Below are positions 53,801-63,700 of a stretch of DNA of 64,000 bases, piece by piece; position 1 is the stretch's first letter, and each line of letters begins with the position of its first letter. The position numbers and the translations under genes were made by a program. The notes beneath the pieces were generated by a model. That model worked only from the letters and a program-made list of their open reading frames with translations. It did not search any database and was not told the origin of the DNA. Origin of the DNA: Anaeramoeba flamelloides (lineage: Eukaryota > Metamonada > Anaeramoebidae); the NCBI GenBank assembly GCA_027625915.1, contig JANTQA010000045.1, forward strand, positions 3,472,001 to 3,536,000, read 5' to 3'.

Positions 53801-54733
53801 ACAAGTTTCCTCTCTCTTGAGAGCAGAATGGAAAAGTATCGCCGTTAATGAAAAAATTAAAAATTTATAAAATTAATACATCATGAATTCCCAAGTGTAT
53901 TTTTGAAATTAAGGAAAAAAATTATTTCAAAATTACGAAACGGAAAGTTTGTTGACCAAAATCTTTGAGACTTTGAAAACCTTGAGTTGAAAAAGTTTGT
54001 TCATTGAAAATGTTAAATCCTAAATTTTTTTCCCGCAGCAAAAGAAACCCAACAAGAGAAATTTAATTTGCTTGGTAAAGTTAACAAATACGGAATTCAA
54101 AAAATACCAAATTTGCCATGCGTTGCTTGATTTTAAGAAAAAAATTTCCAAATCGAAAACATTTGGCAAAAAAAAAAAAAAAAAAAAAAAAACAACCGAC
54201 TGTGGTGCCAGCTACTTACTTGGGTTATTTTTTAGCCTATTTCTGACGTTTTTAAGAAAATCAATAGTAGTCTCAATATTCCAAGAAGCGTTGCGACCCA
54301 ATTGACCCATGGGTTGTGGGCTAGATTGGCTATTGTTTGTTACTTTGTTAATGGTCTTTTGAAGTAACAAATTGGGATCTGTTTGAGGTAACGATTGGTG
54401 AATTTTCAAATTATTGTTTTTTTGAAAAGCATCTTTGTTTGTTTGGTCAAAAGATTCTAAGTAAGGCTTAGTTTTGTGGGTGTTTTTGTTGGGAATAGCC
54501 TCAGGGTTATTTTTACCACCGATTTTATCTTCGGTATTTGCTTCTGTATTCAGATTAATATTATTGTGGTATTTGGAAAGGTAGTCAAGTTGTTGGTTTT
54601 TAACAACAGGAAGATTGTTTATTTGGCCTCTTTGTTGGTTTCTGTTTCTTTGTGGTGGCTGGAATTGATTTCTTTCAAGATGATTATTTAACATTCTTTT
54701 GCTAGTTAAGGGATTAATTGACTGATCAGTCAT
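44447..54733 (-). CDS. SIN3-type transcriptional co-repressor
   Basis: Scaffold of the SIN3-HDAC co-repressor complex in the nucleus. On the minus strand, exons 54733-54220, 48723-47207 and 44968-44447 join in phase (donors GTAAGT and GTAAGA) to about 850 residues. A Q/N-rich leader precedes PAH1, which the 5.5-kb first intron splits (FLKNVRNRLKNNP | KRYEQFLTFINERIY, RIGRIVDILEGHNDLINQYI). PAH2 follows (AFNIIKIIRKHF...IFNKICLLFENKIELIQTFS), then a poly-N linker, PAH3 (LLKLFRLYSKNIIQKEQLIN) and the start of the HDAC-interacting domain (SPSYKKIPKE | DAIL..., VELDIILNNN, GLIICQRLKQR). The reading frame ends soon after this domain, so the long C-terminal half of yeast and animal SIN3 is absent unless further exons exist. 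Both introns carry transposons, including one 1.27-kb element each. Confidence 0.9.
45127..45345 (-). repeat. TTATAAC-rich intronic module, sense copy in SIN3 intron 2
   Basis: On the minus strand this reads from TTAGCATTTATATAACATTT through several TATAAC words to CACCTTTACAACACGTTTA, closely matching 31875-32078 of the cyclin gene. It ends 159 nt before the acceptor of the last SIN3 exon. Confidence 0.8.
45631..45654. other. Perfect 24-bp palindrome
   Basis: The 24 bases are fully self-complementary around the central AATT, with half-site TTTGATCTTCAA. It lies in SIN3 intron 2 between the TTATAAC module and the 1.27-kb element. No function is known; it may be a stem end of decayed transposon sequence. 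Confidence 0.7.
45881..47161 (+). mobile_element. 1.27-kb interspersed element, copy 2 (in SIN3 intron 2)
   Basis: Aligns with 25305-26580 over the whole length and in the same order of landmarks (GATAAGAAAGAGATGAGAAC, AGAGAAGAGACCATTTATAG, GCATCTCATATTGTTTCATT, GTTCTTCCAGACC). It is antisense to SIN3. Its right-end hairpin is weaker than in copy 1. The right end lies only about 45 bp from exon 2. No coding frame is conserved among the copies. Confidence 0.8.
47826..47900 (-). repeat. Trinucleotide repeat encoding poly-N in SIN3
   Basis: About 25 TTA/AAT units encode a run of Asn in the linker between PAH2 and PAH3. Pure codon repetition points to replication slippage rather than selection for a fixed length. 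Confidence 0.9.
49480..50332 (+). mobile_element. LINE-type reverse transcriptase fragment in SIN3 intron 1
   Basis: Plus-strand fragments read KGNERVDLNSRPISI (finger region), then EGIGIFKRDPLSPILFVIIS (motif B) and MFVDDLILI (motif C, FVDD in place of YADD), then YLGIYLDK. They match the LINE at 56822-58500 in the same order. The frame is interrupted by several stops and shifts, so it is dead. The 1.27-kb element starts right where the LINE similarity stops. Confidence 0.8.
50333..51602 (-). mobile_element. 1.27-kb interspersed element, copy 3 (in SIN3 intron 1)
   Basis: Reverse-complement copy of 25305-26580 and 45881-47161, oriented along SIN3 transcription. The near-terminal hairpin is well kept (GATATTGTTC...GAACAATATCAT arms near 50408-50505). 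It appears to have inserted at the edge of, or into, older LINE sequence. Confidence 0.8.
51640..52020 (+). mobile_element. Probable LINE fragment
   Basis: A plus-strand frame reads NYSNSWINPHIIVICKINRN, then Lys-rich sequence to FPYLEK, a stop, and on as KFDQKKNNKLFWNSKDLNEL. It has the style of the segment between the endonuclease and reverse transcriptase of a LINE, and it lies in the same orientation as the RT fragment at 49480-50332. The assignment is by style and context only. Confidence 0.45.
52020..52745. repeat. Diverged AGTGCC-family block with internal direct repeats
   Basis: Two direct repeats of about 95 bp (52137-52240 and 52413-52505) share GAGAAAAAGAAAATTTCTTG followed by AATTTTCTTTT and TTTCTCAAATCA; each forms a hairpin by itself. 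AATCTAGGCAAGCCTAGG and CACTTTTCGTTAGG near 52639-52671 link it to the other clusters of this family. Confidence 0.6.
52759..52962. mobile_element. Small inverted-repeat (MITE) element, 204 bp
   Basis: CATTACAGTCAGTTTC at the left is mirrored by CACTACAGTCAGTTCC (complement of the right end), and the arms continue through GACACAAACTTTCA and AATTTAAGGCACA for about 85 bp. Only a short AT-rich centre remains. Related remnants lie at 7961-8100 and 12440-12625. Confidence 0.85.
53031..53273. mobile_element. Small inverted-repeat (MITE) element, 243 bp
   Basis: The left arm TTAAAGCCCTAGTCAC...ATAAAAGCAAAAAATGTACA and the complement of the right arm TTAAAGTCCTAGTACC...ATAAAAGCAAAAAATGTCCA match over about 50 bp. 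The centre is noncoding. It lies 68 bp after the 204-bp element but is unrelated in sequence. Confidence 0.82.
53590..53843. mobile_element. Small inverted-repeat (MITE) element, 254 bp
   Basis: The two ends share CTTTTCCATTCTGCTCTCAA and then GAGAGAGGAAA as inverted repeats of about 55 bp (left 53590-53645, right about 53788-53843). The outermost bases are GGTGATCC and GGCGATAC. Short frames across it are not genes. It is nearly intact and so probably younger than its neighbours. Confidence 0.85.
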
Positions 54734-55260
54734 TTAGAAATGTTTTTTTAACGTATATAAAAGCTCTAAGGGATTTGGGAAAGCAAATATTCGTTTTGAA
54801 GGTAAGGTAGAATTTGTTTTATTATTTGATTAAAAATATAGAAATTGTGAAAAAAATGAAATATTTTTTTTGTTGTTTTCGTTTTGCTCAGCTATTTTCA
54901 TTTGAAAAATAATTGTTGTTAGTTGACTTGAAGAATATTTTTCAAACACTTTTCAAAAATTATTTAGAGATCTTGTAAAAATTGGTCACACTCAAGACTG
55001 AAAAACAATTACCCACCAATTTTTACTTCAAGAAGAGGGAATATTAATGAATGCTTAATTATAAAGGATTACATTTATTATTACCAAATATTATTTAAAA
55101 CTTTTCATTCAATCTCATTTAAGGACAATCTAAAATGAAGACACATACAAGGTCTTACAAATTCAAACATCAGTGAATTAGACTCTTTATCACTTTAGAT
55201 CCAGAAGAACGATAAAATTTCAAAAATTTAGGAATAGGTAATTTTACAAGATTAGGTACT
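54734..55260. other. Upstream region of SIN3, nothing further recognised
   Basis: AT-rich sequence directly 5' of the SIN3 start codon. No repeat shared with other parts of the window and no gene was seen. Confidence 0.45.
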
Positions 55261-55404
55261 TAATTGGAAGATGGAAGTTAAATTCACAACCCAGCCTTGT
55301 TTCTTCTCATTGAAGGATTGCCGTGTATCCAATCAAAACCTTTGGAAAAATGTCCTTTGAAGAAAAATGGCTGGGTTGCGGTTTTTACTACAATCTTCCA
55401 ATTA
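55261..55404. mobile_element. Tiny inverted-repeat element, 144 bp
   Basis: TAATTGGAAGATGGAAGT at the left is mirrored by TAATTGGAAGATTGTAGT (complement of the right), and CAACCCAGCC is found as an inverted pair further in. Total length is 144 bp. Only one copy is present here, so mobility is inferred from structure. Confidence 0.7.
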
Positions 55405-55629
55405 TAAACATAATTTATTATAGTAAAAAAATGTTAAATAATAATTTATAACACCGAAAAGACTGATCTTTATTGTCATTTAAAGCAATCGTAATTAAAA
55501 AATATTTTGTATTAATTTATTGTTCAAATAAAAAAATTAAAACAGGATCTGTATTACAGATTTTAATTGGGAGAGGGTAGGATTATAAAAAATTACATTC
55601 TTCAATTACAAACATCTCAATAAATGGAT

Positions 55630-56463
55630 TTAAGAGGGTAACCACAGTAAAGGAAATTTTTTCACTTTTTTCAATTTTGAAGAGGATTATAAAATAACTT
55701 TTTTTACTTTATTTGTACCCCATTGAATCTTATTATTCAAAGTACTTCATTCATTGGATTTTTTCAATTTTTTTTCCAAAAGCCTCAATGAAGTTGCCAC
55801 AATAGATAGTTGAATTAAATTACTTCAAAGAGTGTTTCGGATGTTAAATAACTTATCTTTCATCCTTATCTCAACCTTCTATGGTGGCATTTTATTTTTT
55901 CATTTTTTATTTTTTCATCATTTTTGATTTTTTTTAATCAAAACAACAAAAAACAGTAAGACAGATTTTTTTATCAGCGACATTGGGAGTAAATGGATTT
56001 TGTTTAAAAAGAAGAACAACATTACAATTGGGGGAATCACATAAAAAAAAAAAATACGAATAGGGTTTTAATAGTCAGAAAAACCCCATAACTAATAATT
56101 ATCCTAATACTTTACTGGTTAGATTATTAAACACTTGGATTTTGTGGAATAGGAGAAGTGGAATTGATTATATTTTATCAAATTTTAAATCACAAAATAG
56201 CTATAAGTTTTATTCTAAGAATCTAAAATTATCTTCTCCCAAAAAAAAAAAACTTTTTAGTAAAAAAAAAAAAATCGAAATAATTTTATCAATATATTCT
56301 CTTTTTTTTTTATTGTTGAACCTTACTAAAAAAAAAATATCAGATGTATTTTTAAAAAAATTTTTTAGAGAATCTACGATCACCCGCCACTATAATAAAA
56401 GACTCTTTACTCATCTTTCTCAAATTTCTATCACGTCTTATGGTGTATCCACCCCCCCCCTAA
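55630..56463. mobile_element. TTAA-flanked DNA element, copy 3, internally deleted (834 bp)
   Basis: Begins TTAAGAGGGTAACCACAG and ends GGTGTATCCACC followed by a C run and TAAA. Against the 1.35-kb copies about 500 bp are missing from the middle (between the segment TAAGTTTTATTCTAAGAATC and the right-end segment CTTACTAAAAAAAAAATATC). The internal hairpin is present (GCCACAATAGA and its partner). Confidence 0.82.
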
Positions 56464-56821
56464 AGATGTAAAATTGATTGTTAATTAATTTTCTTAAAAA
56501 CCATACTCGATATTTATAAAAAAGAATAAACTAGGGATTTAAGAATAGACGGAATCATCAAATTACTTATAAATTGTGTATTTCATTTATAATTTTAATT
56601 GACCCAATCTTAATCAACTAAAATTTATAATAACTGGTTGAATTTTATTTTATTTAATTTTTGCCTTTTTAAACGAAAACCAATTATTTCAAGTTTATAA
56701 AACAGGATATTAAAATAGTAATTTTTTTTTTTATTTTTGAAGAGAGAAAATTGCTTTTCTCCTGTGTGCCCTAATTTCTAAACTTTTTTTTAGAAATTTT
56801 GTTAAAGAATCACAAATTTTA

Positions 56822-58500
56822 TAATCACTTACTAATGATAATATATATGATGAATTTCTTTTTATTAATAATATCTCCGATATTATTAATTTTTTTATTT
56901 TTTTCAAAAAATTCAGATATCCAGATTTTTCGATTTATTTTATAGGCCGGACAGTCCCATAAAAAATGATCGAAATCTTCAATGATATCAATATTTAACT
57001 TTTCTTTACATAAATCACAATTTTTATTTTTATTTTTACTTGTTACATAAGAGTACCTATTTAAACAATTAGTAAAATTTCGAAATTTTAGAATTGTTTT
57101 TGAAGCTTTCCAGTTTAAATATTTTTGTTGTTTGAAATTGCAATTTTGTTGTTTTATAATTTTTAGATATTGTTGAACTTTCCAACTAGGTGAATTTTCA
57201 ATTTCCGTTAATCGAAAAACTTTTAATTCTAAATCTAATAATTTTAATCCCTTAGTGTGCCAATTAATATTTTCATTTTCCAATTTTCAAAAATTTAGTA
57301 TTGTTTTTAATTTTTTTAAATTTAAGAAATCTAATTTTTCTATCAATTTATATTTTCTTCGGTATACTTTTAATCTAGCGAGATCAATTTTTGCTTCAGT
57401 TTTATAAATTAATCAAGGTGAATGGATATTAATTTGTAAGAAATTTGTGACGGATTTATTGATAAATCTATCAATTCTTTCAAAATCATTTTGTTTCAAG
57501 TCAAATATTTCAAGACCATAATAAAGTTGACTTAAAATGAGAGCTTTGAAAGAAGTTATTTTGACTCCATTGTTGAGTTTAGTTTGTTGAAACAATCGAT
57601 TAAGTGTTTCCAAGGACTTTTCTACTTTTTTGAAATTATATTCAAGATGTGTGTTTTTTTTCTAACCAAATCCCAAGATAAAAAATATCTTTTAATTCTT
57701 TTTTATATTTGGTTTTTTTATTATGTGGGTTCATCCTGAATCTTTTTATTATTTCAAAAATCCTTTCTAAATTAATTTTTAGAGAGATTAATGGCACTTT
57801 CATAATAAGAATAAGATCATCTGCATACATTTGAACATGAACAGCTAAAGTTTTTAACTTTTCTAGTAGGAAATGAGATATAAATGCGAAGAGAATGGGT
57901 GATAAGGGATCTCCTTGATAAACTCCAATTCCTTCTTTTTTGTAATATCTCAAGAGCCAATTTTTAATTGTTTCATTTTCTATAAATTTTTTAATAGATT
58001 GATATATTAACGAGTGTTAAATAGAGTCAAAACATTTTTGTATATCTATAGTAACTACAAAGTATTCTGTATTTTTTTTTTTTATTTTTTATTTTTTTAA
58101 ATTTTCTTAATAAATTTAAAACAGCAATTCTTGTTCCAAAATATTTTTTTAAATCCAAATTGTTTTTTTTGAAATCAAGTTCCATGAGTCTTGAATTCCA
58201 ATGTATATTAATTTTAAAAAAAATCTTGGAAGAGATTGATTTATAGAGATAGGTCAATAATTTAATGGTTTGCCTTCATCCCCCGATTTATGAATAAATT
58301 ATAAATTTCTTTTTTTAATAAAATTTATACTTTTTTCAGTTTCGTCTGTTATCCAATTTAAAAAAATATTTTGAACTGTTTTAATAAAATAATTATAATT
58401 TAATAAATATTGAATTGGTTGGTTTTTTATAAACTTATAATTATTTATTAAAATAGTAATTTTTTTATTATTAATAGTAAACTCCAATTTATAAAAATAT
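56822..58500 (-). mobile_element. LINE-type non-LTR retrotransposon, degenerate
   Basis: On the minus strand, in order: FIHKSGDEGKPLNY and PISI (finger), FGTRIAVLNLL, EYFVVTIDIQKCFDSI (motif A), EGIGVYQGDPLSPILFAFIS (motif B), MYADDLILI (catalytic YADD, motif C), FYLGIWLEK, an Arg/Asn-rich region, and a C-terminal knuckle CDLCKEK...DHFLWDCPAY. Several stops and frame changes interrupt it (for example TAA after CFDSI), so it is inactive. The N-terminal endonuclease is not visible upstream. Fragments at 1925, 49480 and probably 51640 belong to the same family. Confidence 0.88.
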
Positions 58501-59318
58501 ATTTATTATCAAAATTTGATTTATAATATGCCAAGGATCTGGAATAGAGTTTATATCAATTGATAAATATCTTTTCACAAAATTTTACTATATTGAAATA
58601 ATTTGTTTAAAGATCATTTTTCAGATTACTTTTTCTTTTTCCTTATCTATAAATTTATTCGAACCCAATAGTGCGAAATCTATTCGTTAATCAATAATCA
58701 ATACCTATAAAAAAGTAAAACTAGATGAACATTAAAATCAATTTATTATTATTATTTTTAAGAATAGCAAAATAGACATATATAACAAATAAATTAAAAA
58801 AAAAAATTAGAAAAAAATTAGAAAAAAATTTCTATATTATCAATCTCAAAAAAACCTACTTTATTTTCCTGACTTTATCTTTATTCAAGAATTTTGAGAA
58901 ATTAAGTTGAGGTAGTTATAAAAAATAAAAATAAAAAAACAATCAGAAAAAATTTTCACAATGATGGATTTGTTGAGTTTGTTTTGACTAAATATTGTGA
59001 GTGATTCTTATCATTGAAGATTTGTAAATAACACTCATGAATTCATTATACTTTAATTTCTTTACAGAAATTAAACCATGAAATCAAATATTTCAGGGAC
59101 CTTATTAATAAATAGAATTTCAAACAACCACTGTTTTAAAATCAATTCATTGAATTTTTTTTTTTATTTTTATTTTTTTTTGAAAAAAAGTCAATTTGTT
59201 TATTTATTGTGAGAAAGGAGTAATCAAAGAAAATTTACTAAATAAAAAAGAGAAGAAGAAAAATAATTAAAATATTAAAGTAAAAAATATTATATCATTT
59301 AAACGGTAAAATTAAAAA

Positions 59319-59460
59319 GTATCCACGTCCTGAAACAGGAGGAGTAAAAACCTGATCGAAAGATTATTAATAAACAAGATTCCACAAACTGTGATTAATA
59401 AATTGGTATTCCACGACTCCGAAAAGTGGGACACTATGTACCCGAATTTGGATATTTTTT
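59319..59460. ncRNA. Candidate structured RNA of unknown type
   Basis: In a surrounding of about 85 percent AT this island is GC-richer and full of short hairpins on the plus strand: CCTG-AAA-CAGG, GATC-GAAA-GATT, CCAC...GTGG around GACTCCGAAAA, and GGG...CCC. Two parts are similar to each other (GTATCCACGTCCTGAAA and GTATTCCACGACTCCGAAA). No consensus of 5S, tRNA, U1-U6, SRP or RNase P fitted by eye. The strand is not certain. It may instead be remnant transposon sequence. Confidence 0.3.
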
Positions 59461-60012
59461 TACTTTTTTAGGAATTTTTTATTTTCAATTTTTTTATTTT
59501 CATTATTTCTTTATTATCTTTAGTTTTCTAACCAAAAGAACTTTGATGAAAAATTCTCGACAAGAAAAATAAATTTCGTAATTTTGATTAGCCAGATTAA
59601 AGAGTTGAAAAAAAGTCAATTTGAAAAAAAAAAAAAAACCTTTAAATTCCAAATTAACATTTAAAAAATTGGTTCTTTGTATTTTCTATTTAAATAAATA
59701 CCTATAATATAACAAAAAAATATTTTGTTTACAATTTTAAATTCAAAAGAAATTGAGATAAACTATCTTTCATAATAATTGGCCGATTAAAAATCAAATT
59801 TTAAAGAAAAATATTTTTAATAATTGAAGTTATCTATTATAATATAAAAATTTAGATTTTAATATTTGGTTCTGTAATTAAGAGATATTTATTTTTTGTC
59901 TAAAAATAAAAGAAAGAAAAATAATAAAAACTGTTAAAAAAAATTTGGGACATTTATTTTAAAAGAAGCATTACATGAAAAATAGACAATTAAAAAAAGT
60001 AAAAAAACCCAT

Positions 60013-60139
60013 TTATCGATTCTCCTTCCATTTGATAACTAAATCTAATCTCTTTTTCATATTTGAAACTAAATTTTTCATTAATTCATCTGTTACTTCT
60101 TTCCAATTTTTCATTTTCATTTTCCATTTTAACAAAACA
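60013..60139 (-). CDS. Possible terminal exon of an unidentified gene
   Basis: A minus-strand frame of about 41 codons reads KNWKEVTDELMKNLVSNMKK, then RLDLVIKWKENR, and stops with TAA. It is amphipathic and helical, and its upstream border has a T-rich run followed by CAAAAG, a passable acceptor. No upstream exon was found between it and the VPS13-like gene, so it may be chance. Confidence 0.22.
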
Positions 60140-60764
60140 CTTTTGAAAAAATAAAAAAGAGAAAAAATAATTTATTTGCAAACTTTTCATTGTGAGGTGA
60201 AAATCTTCAAAAAGTTACAAAAGCAATTCATTATTCAAATGTAAGGTGGGTAATTTATTATGAAATTTAGTTTATTTTGCACCATACATGCCAATTTAAA
60301 AAGGTTACCAAAAATTTATTTAACCTTATATATCAAAAATTTAAAGTTTATCCAATATTTCTTTTATAAATTTCAACTCTAATTCCAAGTTTAATATTTC
60401 TCTTTTTTCTAATTAATCTTTGATTAAGTTGATTCTTAAAAAAAATAATATATTTTTCTTTTTTGGCTTAGATACTTTCTGTGAGTCAGAGTCTTATACT
60501 TTTAATTCTTATTAGTAAAAAAAAATCGAAACAATAAGTTGAAATTTCCCCATTTATTATTCAAATAACAATATTCACAAAAACAGAATTATTTTTGAAA
60601 ATTCTATAATAGAAAACGATGAAATTAAATTAAAAATCAAAAAAAAAAAAAAAAAAAAATTAAAATAAATAAGAGATTTAGATAATTAAAAAAAAAAGGA
60701 TCAAACAACAAAATTTGAATTCTTTATTAATAAAATGACAATTAATTAATAAACAATAATATAA

Positions 60765-63700
60765 TTACATAATATACTGATTAATTTTTTCTATTAATTT
60801 TAATGATTCATCAATTGAATTAGTTTTTAAAGACAACCAAGTATCGATTACTTTCACTAACACCCCCTCATTAATTATTTTTAATCCTTTAATAATATTT
60901 ATTTTAAATTTTTCAGAAACTTTGGGAACATAATTATTCGAATTTTTTTCGATCCTGAACAAATGGCTATTGGAAACTAAAATATAACTTTTTTGGTCAT
61001 TTAATAAAGAAAGATTCAAGCAAATATCATTATGATGATTCAATTTTCTTAATAAATAGTTTCCTAGAGATAATTGATGATTATAAGGTATAATTATTTT
61101 CCTGTTTTCAAAATATCTAGGAAACCTGACCCTATATTCAACGGCATTTGAATTGAAAATTTTTGAAATTTTACGAGACGAAAAATTTTCTAAGACTGCT
61201 TTACCAATTGCTTGTATTAATTTTGAAGTATAAAAATGTTTCATTTCATTTTTCAAAAAATTTAAATTTAATAAGGAATTTTGATTCACATATTTATTTA
61301 ATTTTACAGTACCTGAAAATGAATTCAATCCCAATTGAGGAAAGATCGTTGTAATATTTTGCAAATTTAAATCGATTGATATTGGGGAAATTTCAAATTT
61401 TTCAAAATACCGAATCATTTTTTCTTTATCTTTCCCACCATCATTATCATTATCATTATCATTATCATTATCATCATTATCGTTATCATCACCGCTTCCG
61501 TTCCCATCCCCACTTTTACTTAGATGATTTATGAAAGAATTGGGTTTATTTAATTCGTTTAAATTAATTTTAATTTTATCAATATTTGAGCGAATTTTTT
61601 TTGAAATTTTTGAATTTTGAATTAAGGAATTAAATTGTTTCATCACAGTTTTTTCTAATCTTAAAAATATAGGTTGTAAATTAAATTGAATCAATTTATA
61701 AAAGTCCAAATTTTCGAATTGGTAATTTCTAATTAAATTAAAGGAAAAAATTGAAGATATTTTATTTTGATCATTTTGCTTTTTATTTTTTTTTTTTATT
61801 TTTTTTTTTGATTTTTTCAAGACTTCTTTTTGTAATAATATATTAACTTTATTTGCATTTAATAATTGATTATCGATCTGAATATGCCGAATATTACCAT
61901 TAATATATTGATTTTTTGTTGTATTTGTTAAAAGTATTTGTAAATCTTGAATATAAACGAAGAATACTTCACTTGGCTTAATATTGATTGTCGAAATACC
62001 TATTTTTGGGAAAGCTAATTTGAATTCAAATATTTTTTTTTCTTTTTTATTATTTTTTTCTTTTTCATTTTGTTCTACCCCCTTTAACTGATTACTTTTA
62101 CTTTTACTTTTACCCTTTATTTTTTCTTGGAATGTAATTATTTTTGTTGGGCCATTCGAATCAATATTATAGTGAATAATACAAGAATTATTAGAAAAAT
62201 CAATTTCGTTATTTTTGCCTAATGTATCAATTTTGATGGTTTTTTTTTCTAAATTTTTTCTATTTAAAGCTATTTGTAATTTCCGTGGCAACGTGGGTTC
62301 TAACCAATAAAAGGGAACCCTTTGATTGGGTTGCAAAATTATTTTTTGTTTAGTTTGATATTGATTTAGGGTAAATGTATATCCGCTTTCATTATTTAGT
62401 CTATATAAAGGATATTTTAAATTTTCTGGTTTAATAATTACAAAATTATGATTATTTTCATTGTAAATATGTATTCGTGGATAAAATTTTTGTTCGTCAT
62501 CATCATCATCATTATTATTATGAGCCGAGCTTAAAGTAACTATTTCTTCACCAATTTTATTCAAGTAAAAACCACTACTCCACTTGAAAAGGTATTTATT
62601 ATTGGATTTTTTATCATTTTCATTCCCTTTTTTGGTTTGACTAGCCCCCCTTTTGCCCCTTTCACCTTCCCCAGTGACACCCAATCCGTTTTTATAATCA
62701 GACTTATCCTTTTTATTGTCATTTATAAAATTGATGGACAATATTTTTGGATCAGCATTTATATTCCAGCGATAAAATGGCATAGTTTCGCCAGGGTTTA
62801 TTCTGATTTCATCACCGGAAACATAATTGTTATCGCTACTTTCTTTATTCAAAACATTAAAAGATTGCCTAACAATTAAAATTAATTTTGTTTGGTTAGT
62901 TATCCAAGTTCTTGAAGAAATTTCCCAAATTTTAATTGGATGGAATTTACCAGGACCCGATTTCACATTTAATGCCAATTCATAATGATAAGGTTTTTCA
63001 TCTTGAATATAAAATATTTTTTTAGACAGCAACGATTCTAATTTCACACTATTCGAAAATTTTTTTGCACCATTAATTTTTATTTGTAAGGATTTATCAC
63101 TGAAAAGAAAGATATCATTCTTATTCTCCTCTTTTAAGCCCCTTTCCTTTTTAATATTTTTATTTTGTTTATTTTCCTCGATTTGCCCAGCAAATAAATT
63201 ATTAACCTTTGAATTTTTATAAAACAACTGATAACTAGTTTTGTTAATGATCCAATATTTACAATAAATTGAAATTAACCACGAACCGTTATTATTTTTC
63301 CGAATAGTCTGTTGCAATTGTAATTTTTTCCCAAAGGAATCATACATTATTATTGGCTGAATAATTGTTTTATTTTTTTCTTGATTTAATTTTAAAAAGA
63401 TTTTCTCATTTCCCTTGTATTTGGAAAAAAAGGGAGTTTTGCCATTTTCAATAATTAAATTTAATTCTGTTTGAATATTTTCAGGAAATTCAGGGATTTG
63501 CTTTTCTTCTCCACTTTCTAAGGTAAATTGAAAAGATACCAACCTTTTAGGTATTAAAGTATACCTAGCCTTTGCTGGCAATAAATTTTGGAAAGTAATA
63601 AACGGTAATAATTTATAATAATAAAACCCGTCAATAGACTCCCCACTAACAATAATTTTTGATTGTTTGATTTTTTTGCTATCATTCATATTCTGTTTGT

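Larger units (their letters stand above)
58501..60764. other. Intergenic region between the LINE and the VPS13-like gene
   Basis: Very AT-rich. It contains a structured, GC-richer island at 59319-59460 and a possible minus-strand exon at 60013-60139, both listed separately, and a weak repeat at 59645-59765 shared with 43945-44090. Nothing else was recognised. Confidence 0.5.

Noticed and set aside
53575-53820. 81-codon frame starting MFFLNGDPFPF
   Set aside because: It lies wholly across an inverted-repeat element and its ends are the terminal repeats.
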